Of a stretch of DNA of 64,000 nucleotides, positions 8,333-17,280 are shown one piece after another. The stretch's first letter is position 1. Each line of letters opens with the position of its first letter. A program made the translations under genes and the position numbers. Below the pieces are notes generated by a model that worked only from the letters and a program-made list of their open reading frames with translations, made no database searches and was not told where the DNA came from. Location: positions 186,001 to 250,000 of the forward strand of contig NZ_WHJG01000005.1 of assembly GCF_011682175.1 (NCBI RefSeq), given 5' to 3'. This DNA comes from Massilia frigida. GTDB lineage: Bacteria; Pseudomonadota; Gammaproteobacteria; Burkholderiales; Burkholderiaceae_D.

Positions 8333-8824
8333 ATGGCCCATGTGCGCGCGTCGCTCAAGCGAAAACTGAGCCGTATCCACAAGCGCGAGGAACGCGTCTC
8401 CATGGAGAAATGGGAGCGCCATACCTCGCGCTACTTCCGATATGACGCGGCGCTGCGCATCTTTGGGGCGGGCAAGTTGCATGACGAGATCAATGCGGTC
8501 ACCGGCCTTGTGCCGACAATGCTGCGTCTGGCTGGCCAGCCGCGCTATCCTCGTTCAGAGCGCCTTAACAAGCACGATCTGTGGTTGCTCTCCTCGCCCC
8601 TGGATAGGAGCCTGCCGCTCGACGACCATGTCGACTGGCTGCTGGAAACCCTGACTCCCCACGCCGATTTCCTGCGCGGGGTGATCGCACAAGCCGACTC
8701 GGCCGATTTGTGCCTGGGATGCCTTTCGGAAGTACCATACCCGATGATTGCCACCGGGAAGTCGACAACCGAGCTGATCAAGCGCTTCGATTTGAAGCTC
8801 ATGTTTAACTTTACCTGTGTCTGA
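8333..8824 (+). CDS. DUF4279-like protein
   Basis: A 163-residue cytoplasmic protein. After a basic helical N-terminus, it has the layout of the DUF4279 family: a beta strand 'SRYFRYDAALRIFG', a helix with 'DEINAVTGLVPT', a 'HDLWLLSSPLD' strand, a helix 'VDWLLETLTPH', and a C-terminal strand ending 'KLMFNFTC'. The family is small, widespread and of unknown function; it sometimes behaves like an immunity or accessory protein, which is only an inference here. The basic 35-residue N-terminal extension is longer than I expect. It overlaps the next gene by eight bases. Confidence 0.6.
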   Translation: MAHVRASLKRKLSRIHKREERVSMEKWERHTSRYFRYDAALRIFGAGKLHDEINAVTGLVPTMLRLAGQPRYPRSERLNKHDLWLLSSPLDRSLPLDDHVDWLLETLTPHADFLRGVIAQADSADLCLGCLSEVPYPMIATGKSTTELIKRFDLKLMFNFTCV

Positions 8825-9200
8825 GCGGCCCGTCCTGCGCGTGCTGGTCACGGGTTCGACCACCTGGGACAACCCCGACACGATACGGCGCGCATTGTCG
8901 CCACTGCCGCCGCACAGCGTGATCGTCACCGGCGACACCCCGGGCGCCGATGCCTGCGCGATGGCTGTCGCCACCGGGCTGGGCCTGACCGTGCAGCGTA
9001 TGCAAAAGAACCGCGCCGACCAGCGCGCCTTTCCCGGCGAAGCCTGGCGTGGCCTGAACCAACGCATGCTCGACACCGGCATCGACCTGGTGCTGGCTTT
9101 CCACGCGGATTACGGCAAGCCTGGCTGCGCGCGCGGCACCGTCCACATGGTGGAGCTCGCGCAGCGGCGCTCTGCCGAGGTGCGCATTTTCCGCGAGTAA
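8817..9200 (+). CDS. SLOG family protein (DUF2493/YspA-like nucleotide-ligand binder)
   Basis: A 127-residue Rossmann-type protein. The N-terminal strand and turn 'VLVTGSTTWDN', the 'VIVTGDTPGADACAMA' loop and the late 'VLAFHADYGKPGCARGT' region are those of small SLOG/DUF2493 proteins, which are thought to bind nucleotide-derived ligands. The start is GTG at 8817, inside the last codons of the DUF4279-like gene, so translation is probably coupled. The pair may act together; that is inference. Confidence 0.7.
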   Translation: MSERPVLRVLVTGSTTWDNPDTIRRALSPLPPHSVIVTGDTPGADACAMAVATGLGLTVQRMQKNRADQRAFPGEAWRGLNQRMLDTGIDLVLAFHADYGKPGCARGTVHMVELAQRRSAEVRIFRE

Positions 9201-9326
9201 TGCGCACGCGCCACGGTCCGCAAGACGCTCAAGCTGGCCGCGCTGCGCGATGGATTACGCCGCCATTTGGGTGTATAAGGACGGTATGGCCTTTCCCCCC
9301 CCACCCCCATAGGATCAAGCGCAGCA

Positions 9327-9539
9327 ATGAGTGTTCACGACTTACACGGTATTACCTTAGAATCACTGTTGACCCGGCTGGTCGCGCATTACGGCTGGGA
9401 TGAGCTTGGCAAGCGGATCGACATCAATTGTTTCATCAGCGATCCGAGCATCAAGTCAAGCCTGAAATTCCTGCGCAAGACGCCATGGGCGCGGACCAGG
9501 GTGGAAGAACTGTATCTGGCGACCACTTTTGACAACTAA
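9327..9539 (+). CDS. VF530 family DNA-binding protein
   Basis: A 70-residue protein that matches the VF530 (DUF2132) family over its whole length: '[14 protein letters not shown]', '[15 protein letters not shown]', then '[21 protein letters not shown]'. The family is described from a Vibrio structure as a small helical DNA-binding protein; its target is unknown. The next gene begins 10 bases after its stop, and the two are probably transcribed together. Confidence 0.9.
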   Translation: MSVHDLHGITLESLLTRLVAHYGWDELGKRIDINCFISDPSIKSSLKFLRKTPWARTRVEELYLATTFDN

Positions 9540-9549
9540 CGAGGATGAC

Positions 9550-9924
9550 ATGTTGAACGACGACACAGCGAACCTGAAGTCGCACCTGAAAACCCTGCAT
9601 GCCAGCCTGGCGCAGACGGATCAGGTCGATGAAGAACTGCAAGGCTTGCTGATGCAGCTCGACGGCGACATCCAGGCCCTGCTGGACAAGCGTGCTTCCG
9701 CTGCCCTGGCCGCCATCAGCGAGGATGCGCTTGCCGAGCAAGCCGAAGCGTCCGCTACGGCGCACGACCCGGCGGCTTACCTGCCAGCCGAACCGGCCGA
9801 CACCACCACCTACGGGCTGGCCGAGCGCACCCAGGAAATCACTGCCAAATTCGCTGCCGAACACCCGCGCCTGGAGCCCGCCCTGCGCGAGCTGGGCCGG
9901 ATGCTGTCAAACATGGGTATCTAA
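9550..9924 (+). CDS. DUF4404 family protein
   Basis: A 124-residue acidic helical protein. The N-terminal 'LKSHLKTLHASLAQTDQVDEELQGLL' helix and the C-terminal 'FAAEHPRLEPALRELGRMLSNMGI' are typical of DUF4404. Function unknown. I chose the ATG at 9550 because GAGG lies 5-6 bases before it; an in-frame ATG at 9529 lies inside the upstream gene and has no ribosome site. Confidence 0.85.
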   Translation: MLNDDTANLKSHLKTLHASLAQTDQVDEELQGLLMQLDGDIQALLDKRASAALAAISEDALAEQAEASATAHDPAAYLPAEPADTTTYGLAERTQEITAKFAAEHPRLEPALRELGRMLSNMGI

Positions 9925-10094
9925 GTAGCCAGGCCCCGCTGCTTGCGGGCCTTGCTCCAGCCCCGGCAGCTGCCTGTAAATGTGGCACAAACGTCACAAG
10001 TTGTTGAAACATAAGACGTTTTTTCGTTGCAATCGCCCTCGAAAAAGGGCGGAGGCAAGTTGCTCCGGAAGGTTTTCCGGTACAATACCGCCCA

Positions 10095-12374
10095 ATGAAC
10101 TCCCCAACAAACCTGTTTGCGACCGTCCCGAAACGGTCTAGCCGCGCACCCGCCGCGCCTTTCCTTCCCATGTCCCGCGCCGAAATGGACGCCCTGGGCT
10201 GGGATTCGTGCGACGTCATCCTCGTCACGGGCGACGCCTACATCGACCATCCGAGCTTCGGCATGGCCCTGGTCGGCCGCCTGCTCGAAGCGCAAGGCTT
10301 CCGGGTCGGCATCATCGCCCAGCCGGACTGGCTCTCGGCCGAAGCTTTCCGCGTGCTCGGTAAACCCAATCTGTATTTCGGCGTCACCGCCGGCAATATG
10401 GATTCGATGGTCAACCGCTACACGGCCGACCGCAAGATCCGCTCCGACGACGCCTACACGCCCGATGGCGAGCCGAACAAGCGCCCGGACCGCACCGTCA
10501 CCGTGTACGCCCAGCGCGCGCGCGAAGCCTTCCCCGATGTGCCGGTCATCATCGGCTCGATCGAAGCGTCGCTGCGCCGCATCGCCCACTACGATTACTG
10601 GTCCGACAAGGTGCGGCGCTCGGTGCTGCCCGATTCCAAGGCCGACATGCTGCTGTTCGGTAACGCCGAACGCGCCCTGGTCGACCTGACCCACCGCCTG
10701 GCGGCCGGCGAAAACATCAAGGATATCCGCAACCTGCGCGGCACCGCCTTCATGGTGCCCTCCGGCTGGCTGCCCGGCGACGACTGGGGCGTGCACAATT
10801 CGACCCGGGTCGACGTGCCCGGCAAGGTCGACGCCCACCACGATCCTTACGCGATGGCCCAGGAAGACAAGTCCGCCTGCGCCACCGACAATGCCCAGCC
10901 CAAGGAAGTGGTCAAGCCGATCCGCATCATGTCGCGCGAAGAACGCCTGGCCATGGCCAAGGAAAAGCACGACAAGACCGTGGTGCGCCTGCCATCCTAC
11001 GACGTGGTCAAGGAAGACCCGGTGATGTACGCGCACACCTCGCGCGTGTTCCATCTCGAATCGAACCCCGGCAATGCGCGCGCGATGGTGCAGGCGCACG
11101 GCGAACGCGACGTCTGGCTCAACCCGCCGCCGCTGCCGCTGGCCATGGACGAGATGGATGGCGTGTACGACATGAACTACGCGCGCGCCCCGCACCCGAG
11201 CTACGGCAAGGCCAAGATTCCGGCCTGGGACATGATCCGCTTCTCGGTCAACATCATGCGCGGCTGCTTCGGCGGCTGCACCTTCTGCTCGATTACCGAG
11301 CACGAGGGGCGCATCATCCAGAGCCGCTCCGAGCCGTCCATCCTGCGCGAAATCGAGCATATCCGCGACAAGACCAAGGGTTTCACCGGCACCATTTCCG
11401 ACATGGGCGGCCCGACCGCCAATATGTACCGGCTGGCCTGCAAGGACAAGGAAATCGAAGTGTCGTGCCGCCGCCTGTCGTGCGTCTACCCGACCATCTG
11501 CGTCAACCTCGGTACCGACCACAGCAAGCTGATTTCCCTGTACCGCAAGGCGCGCGCCATTCCTGGCATCAAGAAAGTGCTGATCAGCTCGGGCCTGCGC
11601 TACGACCTGGCCGTGCGTTCGCCGGAATACGTCAAGGAACTGGTGACCCACCACGTGGGCGGCTTGCTCAAGATTGCACCTGAGCACACCGAAGAAGGTA
11701 CTTTGTCGAAAATGATGAAGCCCGGCATCGGCGCTTACGACGAATTCAAGGAAATGTTCGACCGTTTCTCGCTGGAAGCTGGCAAGAAGCAGTATCTGAT
11801 TCCTTATTTCATCGCGGCTCACCCGGGCACGACGGACGAAGACATGCTCAACCTGGCGCTGTGGCTGAAGAAAAACAACTTCAAGCTCGACCAGGTGCAG
11901 ACCTTCATGCCGACCCCGATGGCGATGGCCACGACCATGTACCACTCGCGCAAGAATCCGCTGAAAAAGGTGACGGCCGATTCCGAGATCGTGGAAACGG
12001 CCAAGAGCGGCAAGGTGCGCCGTTCGCACAAGGCCTTCCTGCGCTACCAGGACCCGGCCAACTGGCCGATCCTGCGCGAAACGCTGGTCAAGATGGGCCG
12101 TGGCGATTTGATCGGCAATGGCGACCGCCACCTGGTGCCGAGCTGGCAGGCGTCGGAAGACGGCGGCCTGGCGGCGGGCGAGCGCAAGCGGCAGACCTCG
12201 GGCGCCGGCACGCTCGACAAGTTTGCGGCCGCGCCCAAGCGCAAGACCGAGCGCGCGCTGGCGCCGACGCCCTTCATCGCCCCGGAATCGAAGGTGCGTC
12301 CATCGATCCTGGCGACGATCAAGACCAAGCCGAAGGCCGCGCCTGTGGCCAAGGCCGGGGCGCGCCGCAAATAA
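10095..12374 (+). CDS. ygiQ: YgiQ family radical SAM protein
   Basis: A 759-residue radical-SAM enzyme. The N-terminal UPF0313 domain begins with '[30 protein letters not shown]' type sequence; the iron-sulphur motif CxxxCxxC is at residues 391-398 in 'GCFGGCTFC'. The C-terminus is a basic, Ala/Lys-rich tail of about 80 residues, probably disordered. The family is widespread but its substrate is unknown. The full domain set is present and uninterrupted. A 170-base gap separates it from the DUF4404 gene; it contains a short hairpin (about 10065-10080) but no clear promoter that I would defend. Confidence 0.92.
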   Translation: MNSPTNLFATVPKRSSRAPAAPFLPMSRAEMDALGWDSCDVILVTGDAYIDHPSFGMALVGRLLEAQGFRVGIIAQPDWLSAEAFRVLGKPNLYFGVTAGNMDSMVNRYTADRKIRSDDAYTPDGEPNKRPDRTVTVYAQRAREAFPDVPVIIGSIEASLRRIAHYDYWSDKVRRSVLPDSKADMLLFGNAERALVDLTHRLAAGENIKDIRNLRGTAFMVPSGWLPGDDWGVHNSTRVDVPGKVDAHHDPYAMAQEDKSACATDNAQPKEVVKPIRIMSREERLAMAKEKHDKTVVRLPSYDVVKEDPVMYAHTSRVFHLESNPGNARAMVQAHGERDVWLNPPPLPLAMDEMDGVYDMNYARAPHPSYGKAKIPAWDMIRFSVNIMRGCFGGCTFCSITEHEGRIIQSRSEPSILREIEHIRDKTKGFTGTISDMGGPTANMYRLACKDKEIEVSCRRLSCVYPTICVNLGTDHSKLISLYRKARAIPGIKKVLISSGLRYDLAVRSPEYVKELVTHHVGGLLKIAPEHTEEGTLSKMMKPGIGAYDEFKEMFDRFSLEAGKKQYLIPYFIAAHPGTTDEDMLNLALWLKKNNFKLDQVQTFMPTPMAMATTMYHSRKNPLKKVTADSEIVETAKSGKVRRSHKAFLRYQDPANWPILRETLVKMGRGDLIGNGDRHLVPSWQASEDGGLAAGERKRQTSGAGTLDKFAAAPKRKTERALAPTPFIAPESKVRPSILATIKTKPKAAPVAKAGARRK

Positions 12375-12399
12375 CCCCCGCCGGCACCGGCAATTAACC

Positions 12400-12448
12400 C
12401 CCGTCGCCCCCCTGGCGCGGGGGGCGACGGCTCTTAAGTCAAGAGCAT
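12400..12448. repeat. Two hairpins in the ygiQ downstream gap
   Basis: A G+C-rich palindrome (ccgtcgccccc...gggggcgacgg around ctggcg) is followed by a weaker one, gctcttaa/gtcaagagc. The first shares its outer ccgtcg/cgacgg and ctggcg centre with the scattered REP-like elements. There is no T run, so it is not a canonical terminator. Confidence 0.4.
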
Positions 12449-12591
12449 TCGGCTTACGCAGGCCGTCGCGTTTGCAACACGGATTGTTGTGCCACGCACA
12501 CAGTGCGCATTTTCCGCTGCCGCGACCGGGAAGGTCAGTACAATCGTATTCATACGTTGCTTTAGTGCACACCTAGCGGTGTGACCGACTG

Positions 12592-15456
12592 ATGATCCGA
12601 CTCCCCCTGGCCCGCCGCGCGTCGACGGCTTTCGCGTCCGCGCCGAAAGCCGTTGCGTTTGCCGTGGCGCTCGCCATGTGCATCAGCCTGCCCGCGCGGG
12701 CACTCGACAAAATCACGCTCCAGCTCAAACACACCCATCAGTTCCAATTCGCCGGCTATTACGCCGCCCTCGAAAAAGGCTATTACCGCGACGCCGGCCT
12801 CGACGTGCACATCGCCGAAGGCAGCGATGGCAACGAGCCGGAGCGCAGTGTCAGCGCCGGCAAGGCCGAATTCGGGGTCGGCAACAGCAGCCTGCTGCTG
12901 GCGCGCCTGGCCGGCAAGCCCCTGGTGGTGCTGGGGGTGATCTTCCAGCATTCGCCCTACGTCCTGCTGGTAGGCAAGCGCAGCGGCACGCCCGATGTGC
13001 GCGATCTCAAGGGCAAGCGCGTGATGATCGGCTCGCTCATCGACGAACTCACCCAGGCCGACGAACTGATCGCTTACCTGAACAAGGAAGGCGTCCCCGT
13101 CAGCAGCCTGGTGCGCGTCGACCACAGTTTCAATCCGGACGACCTGGCCAAGGGCAAGGTCGAGGCTTACTCGGCCTACCTGACCAATGAACCCGATTAC
13201 CTGGACCGCATCGGCTTTGCCTACGACGTGCACAGCCCGCGCGCGGCCGGCATCGATTTTTACGGCGACAACCTGTTCACCAACGAGCGCCAGATCGCCG
13301 CCCACCCCGGGCGCGTGCGCGCCTTCCGCGCCGCCAGCATGAAGGGCTGGGCCTATGCCATGGCCAACCAGGAAGAGATCGCGGACCTGATCCTGTCGAA
13401 GTATACGCGCCGCCACGACCGCCAGCACCTGCTGTTCGAGGCGCGCCAGATGGAACCGCTGGTGCAGCCGGTGCTGGTTGAAATCGGCTACATGAATCCG
13501 GACCGCTGGCGCCACATCGCCGATATCTACGCCGACCTGGGCATGCTGCCGCGCGGCGCCTCCTTCGACGGCTTCATGTACAGCACCGACCCCGCCGCCA
13601 GCTACCTGACCTGGCTGTACCGCGCGCTGCTGGCGGCCGGCCTGCTGCTGGTCGGCGGCGCCGCCGTGCACGTGTCGCTGCTGGCGCGCGAACGGCGCCG
13701 CGCCGCGGAAAGCATCCGCCAGGGCGAACTGCGCTTTCGTACCATGTTCGAGGAAGCGCCGATGGGCATCGCCCTGATCGATTCGGCCAGCGGCCAGTTC
13801 AAGGACATCAACCCGCGCTTCGCCGAGATCACCGGGCGCTCCTCGGAAGACCTCAAGCGCGGCCGCTGCGACGACATCACCCATCCCGACGACGTGGCCG
13901 CCGAAGCGGCGCGCATGGTGCAGCTGGGCGCCGGCAGCATCGCCGGCTTCAAGAGCGCGCGCCGCCTGCTGCGCCCCGACGGCAGCGTGGTCTGGGTCGA
14001 CATGTCGATCGCCGCCATCGACCCCAATGCCAGCGCCAGCGCCAGCGCGCACCACCTGTGCATGATCGAGGACGTGACCGAGAAGAAGACCTCGGAAGCG
14101 CTGATCTGGCAGCAGGCCAATTTCGATCCGCTCACGCGCCTGCCCAACCGGCGCATGTTCCACGACCGCCTCGAACACGACATCCTGCGCTGCCGGCGCG
14201 AGGGCACCCGCATCGCGATCCTGTTCATCGACCTCGATCAGTTCAAGGAAGTCAACGACACGCTCGGCCACCAGCAGGGCGACGTGCTGCTGGTCGACGC
14301 CGCGCGCCGCATCAGCGGCTGCGTGCGCGAGTCGGACACGGTGGCGCGCCTGGGCGGCGACGAATTTACCGTGATCTTGCCGCAGCTGGGCGAAACCGGC
14401 AGCGTGGGCGTGATCGCGCAAAAGATCCTCGACGTGCTGCAGGCGCCGTTCACGCTCGGCCAGGAGCAGGCGTATATCTCGGCCAGCGTCGGCATCACCC
14501 TGTATCCGGACGACGCGCGCGATATCGACGACCTGCTCAAGCACGCCGACCAGGCCATGTATGCGGCCAAGAACGCGGGCCGCAACCGCTTCAGCTACTT
14601 CACCCCGGCCCTGCAGGTGGCGGCCATCAACCGCATGCGCATGACCAACGACTTGCGCAGTGCCCTCAAGGGCGGACAGTTCCGCGTGTACTTCCAGCCC
14701 ATCGTGCACCTGCGCACTGGCAAGATCCACAAGGCCGAGGCCCTGATCCGCTGGGAGCATCCGCAGCGCGGGCTGGTGAGCCCCCTGGAGTTCATTCCGC
14801 TGGCCGAGTCGAGCGGCCTGATTATCGAGATCGGCGAGTGGGTGTTCATGGAGTCGGCGCGCTGGGCCAGCCGCTGGCGGCGCGATCACCATCCCGAGTT
14901 CCAGGTCAGCGTGAACCAGTCGCCGCTCGAATTCCAGCGCGAAGGCAAGGGTTACGAAGGCTGGCTGGCGCACCTGCGCGAACTGGGCCTGTCCGGCCAG
15001 GCGGTGGTGGTCGAGATCACCGAAGGCTTGCTGCTCGACGCCAGCAGCGGCGTGACCGACAAGCTGCTGCAACTGCGCGACGCCGGCATCCAGGTGGCGC
15101 TGGACGATTTCGGCACCGGCTATTCCTCGCTGTCGTACCTGAAAAAATTCGACATCGACTATCTTAAAATCGACCGCTCCTTCACCCGCAACCTGGCGCC
15201 CGAGTCGAGCGACATGGCGCTGTCGGAAGCGATCATCGTCATGGCCCACAAGCTCGGCCTGCGGGTGATCGCCGAAGGCGTCGAGACCCACGAGCAGCGC
15301 GACCTGCTGCTGGCGGCCGGTTGCGACTACGGCCAGGGCTACCTGTTCGCGCGCCCGGTCCCGGCCGCGCAATTCGACGCCATGCTCATGGCGCAAACGC
15401 GCGCCCTGGCCGCCGGCGCGGATCTTACTTCGACAGCCCCACGCTGGCCTGCCTGA
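12592..15456 (+). CDS. NMT1-like sensor / PAS / GGDEF / EAL c-di-GMP protein
   Basis: A 954-residue membrane signalling protein. A signal peptide is followed by a periplasmic NMT1/THI5-like solute-binding domain (about 35-330; 'LKHTHQFQFAGYYAALEKGYY'), one transmembrane span (about 340-362), a PAS domain with PAC (about 375-500), a GGDEF domain with GGDEF at 588-592 and an RxxD inhibitory site just upstream, and an EAL domain with EAL at 716-718. EAL catalytic features remain (DDFGTGYSS, LKIDRSF, EGVET), so both synthesis and breakdown of c-di-GMP are possible. The sensor domain type suggests a pyrimidine- or thiamine-precursor-like ligand, which is inference. Its 3' end overlaps the convergent permease gene by 32 bases. 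Confidence 0.92.
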   Translation: MIRLPLARRASTAFASAPKAVAFAVALAMCISLPARALDKITLQLKHTHQFQFAGYYAALEKGYYRDAGLDVHIAEGSDGNEPERSVSAGKAEFGVGNSSLLLARLAGKPLVVLGVIFQHSPYVLLVGKRSGTPDVRDLKGKRVMIGSLIDELTQADELIAYLNKEGVPVSSLVRVDHSFNPDDLAKGKVEAYSAYLTNEPDYLDRIGFAYDVHSPRAAGIDFYGDNLFTNERQIAAHPGRVRAFRAASMKGWAYAMANQEEIADLILSKYTRRHDRQHLLFEARQMEPLVQPVLVEIGYMNPDRWRHIADIYADLGMLPRGASFDGFMYSTDPAASYLTWLYRALLAAGLLLVGGAAVHVSLLARERRRAAESIRQGELRFRTMFEEAPMGIALIDSASGQFKDINPRFAEITGRSSEDLKRGRCDDITHPDDVAAEAARMVQLGAGSIAGFKSARRLLRPDGSVVWVDMSIAAIDPNASASASAHHLCMIEDVTEKKTSEALIWQQANFDPLTRLPNRRMFHDRLEHDILRCRREGTRIAILFIDLDQFKEVNDTLGHQQGDVLLVDAARRISGCVRESDTVARLGGDEFTVILPQLGETGSVGVIAQKILDVLQAPFTLGQEQAYISASVGITLYPDDARDIDDLLKHADQAMYAAKNAGRNRFSYFTPALQVAAINRMRMTNDLRSALKGGQFRVYFQPIVHLRTGKIHKAEALIRWEHPQRGLVSPLEFIPLAESSGLIIEIGEWVFMESARWASRWRRDHHPEFQVSVNQSPLEFQREGKGYEGWLAHLRELGLSGQAVVVEITEGLLLDASSGVTDKLLQLRDAGIQVALDDFGTGYSSLSYLKKFDIDYLKIDRSFTRNLAPESSDMALSEAIIVMAHKLGLRVIAEGVETHEQRDLLLAAGCDYGQGYLFARPVPAAQFDAMLMAQTRALAAGADLTSTAPRWPA

Positions 15457-16543
15457 CGCGCAGCGCCATGGCGTTGCGGTGGCGCGCGCGCCGGCGCGCA
15501 TTGGTCACCAGGCAGCCCAGCGTTTCACCGACCACCATCACCACGCCGAGCAGCGGCAGCACCAGCATCAGCCCGGCCACCCCGGCCAGCGAGCCGCCCA
15601 CGAAGATCATCAGCACCGTCATCAGCGGATGGATTTGCAGGCTGCGGCCCAGGGTGAGCGGCATGAAGATGAAGTCGTCCAGCAGGCGCACCGCCACGAA
15701 CACGCCGATCGCGCCGTAGCCGATCACCGCATTCGAGGGCGCGTCGGTGGCGGCCACCACCACCACCATGATGCAGCCGGCCACCGAGCCGACAAAGGGC
15801 ACCCAGGCCAGCACCGCCGAAATGAGCGCCAGCGCCAGCGGCGAGGACACCCCGATCATCCACAGCCCGAGCGCCAGCATGATGGTGTCGATCACGGTCA
15901 GCTTGATCAGGCCCTGGAAGTAGCGGCGCGCGGTCTGGTCGACTTCGTGCAGCAGGAACAGGGTCTTCTCGAAAAACGCATTCGGCACCGCGCGCGCCAG
16001 GAAGCGCTTGAAGCTGGCGCCGTCGCGCAGGAAGAAAAAGGTCAGGAAGGGCGCCAGCAGCAGCGACGGCAGCCAGCCGGCGATCACCACCAGCAGCCCG
16101 GCCAGGTGCTGCTGGGCGAAATTGTCGGTGAAGGACTTGAAGCGCCGGTTCACCAGGCGCGTCAGGTGCATCTGTTCGAACACCGGAAATTTTTTCTCGA
16201 GCAGCTGCATGGTGTTGCGGACAAACGTCACGCCGCCTTCGAGGTAGTGCCCGAGCAGCGCCTGCCACGATTCCTCCGGCACCGCCACGTACGAGAACAC
16301 CAGCACCAGCACCAGCGAGAGCACCGCCACGAAGCCGCCGCCCACGGTCAGCGCGGCCAGGTCCTGGCCGACGCCGGCGCGGATCAGGCGCTGCATGGGC
16401 GCGAGCAGGATGTAGTACAGGACCGTGCCGAAGATGAAGGGAATGGCCAGCCACAGCGTGTGTTCGAGCAGGATCAGGAGCAGGCAGGTGACCGCGATGA
16501 TCCCGCACCAGACCACGGGCCCGGCGCGATCGCGCGAGTTCAT
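15425..16543 (-). CDS. AI-2E family (TqsA/PerM-like) permease
   Basis: A 372-residue protein with about eight membrane spans. The 'FLTFFFLRDG' segment, the 'LIKLTVIDTIMLALGLWMIGV' span, and the late 'RLLDDFIFMPLTLGR' and 'GGSLAGVAGLMLVLP' are typical of the AI-2E family. Members export various small molecules and some work as Na+/H+ antiporters; the substrate is unknown here. Its start overlaps the stop of the upstream cyclic-nucleotide-binding gene by four bases, so the two are probably one operon. Confidence 0.88.
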   Translation of the reverse strand: MNSRDRAGPVVWCGIIAVTCLLLILLEHTLWLAIPFIFGTVLYYILLAPMQRLIRAGVGQDLAALTVGGGFVAVLSLVLVLVFSYVAVPEESWQALLGHYLEGGVTFVRNTMQLLEKKFPVFEQMHLTRLVNRRFKSFTDNFAQQHLAGLLVVIAGWLPSLLLAPFLTFFFLRDGASFKRFLARAVPNAFFEKTLFLLHEVDQTARRYFQGLIKLTVIDTIMLALGLWMIGVSSPLALALISAVLAWVPFVGSVAGCIMVVVVAATDAPSNAVIGYGAIGVFVAVRLLDDFIFMPLTLGRSLQIHPLMTVLMIFVGGSLAGVAGLMLVLPLLGVVMVVGETLGCLVTNARRRARHRNAMALRVRQASVGLSK

Positions 16544-17022
16544 AAGGCTTCCACCTGCGGGCTGCCGCCCATCCAGTCGCGCAGGCGCTGGCCGACCAGG
16601 CGCGCCAGGGTCAGCGAAATCTTGTAGCCGATCACGGCGTCGGTTTCCATCAAGCCCAGGAAATCGGCGCGGAAGAAGACCGCCAGCTCGCAGTTTTCCA
16701 TGGCGCGCGCCTGCGCCGTGCGCGGCGAATCGTCCAGCAGCGCCATGTCGCCGAACACGCTGCCCGGCCCGAGTTCGGACACCACCATGAAGGCGCTGCC
16801 CTTGGCGCGGCTGATCGCCACCTTGCCCGACGTGACCAGGTACAGGGCCTGGCCTTCCTCGCCCTGGTCGAACACGATTTCGTCGGTCAGGTAGCGCCGC
16901 TCATGCATCAGGCCATCGACGATCTTCAGTTCGAGCGGGGTCAGGGAATTGAACAGGACCGAACTCTTGAGGCGGTGCAGGCGGGGCGACAGCGGCGGCG
17001 ATTTCAGAAAACCAAAGATCAA
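16540..17022 (-). CDS. Cyclic-nucleotide-binding domain protein
   Basis: A 160-residue protein made mostly of one cNMP-binding beta-roll, about residues 20-140. The phosphate-binding cassette 'FGDMALLDDSPRTAQARA' carries the Glu-less but Arg-containing signature; canonical cassettes have a Glu where this has Met-Ala, so ligand choice may differ. There is no DNA-binding domain, so it is not a Crp-type regulator. I prefer a TTG start at 17022 because GGAG lies five bases before it; a GTG eight codons upstream lacks a ribosome site. It overlaps the AI-2E permease gene, suggesting it gates or partners that transporter. Confidence 0.8.
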   Translation of the reverse strand: MIFGFLKSPPLSPRLHRLKSSVLFNSLTPLELKIVDGLMHERRYLTDEIVFDQGEEGQALYLVTSGKVAISRAKGSAFMVVSELGPGSVFGDMALLDDSPRTAQARAMENCELAVFFRADFLGLMETDAVIGYKISLTLARLVGQRLRDWMGGSPQVEAL

Positions 17023-17280
17023 ATTAACTCCAGAGGGGGATAACACGCACGAGCTCGATTATGCGCCATGCAACTGGCGTGTGCAGCAGATTTGCCGCCG
17101 GGACTGCTGTCGTCCGTGTTTACCATAATTTTGCCACAGCAAGAACCGCAGCGATAACTAGTGTAATATGATGCCTTGCAGTAATACAACTTAACATTTC
17201 AATACGTACTCTCTGTCGTGCGGGCCTGCTGATGCGTCGCCTGCGGCGGCGGCCGTGTTTTATCCACGAGGAAAAGCGCT

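Noticed and set aside
9921-12572. An 883-codon open frame on the minus strand opposite ygiQ
   Set aside because: It mirrors the real gene. High G+C at third positions leaves stop-free antisense frames; its translation is Arg/Ala/Gly/His-rich with no family features.
14025-14055. Short tandem repeats of gccagc inside the PAS-GGDEF gene
   Set aside because: It is only a few units of an Ala-Ser coding run, in frame and without other signs of a functional repeat.
12562-15501. A 979-codon open frame on the minus strand opposite the NMT1-PAS-GGDEF-EAL gene
   Set aside because: The same shadow effect. The plus-strand reading has an intact domain series with catalytic motifs.
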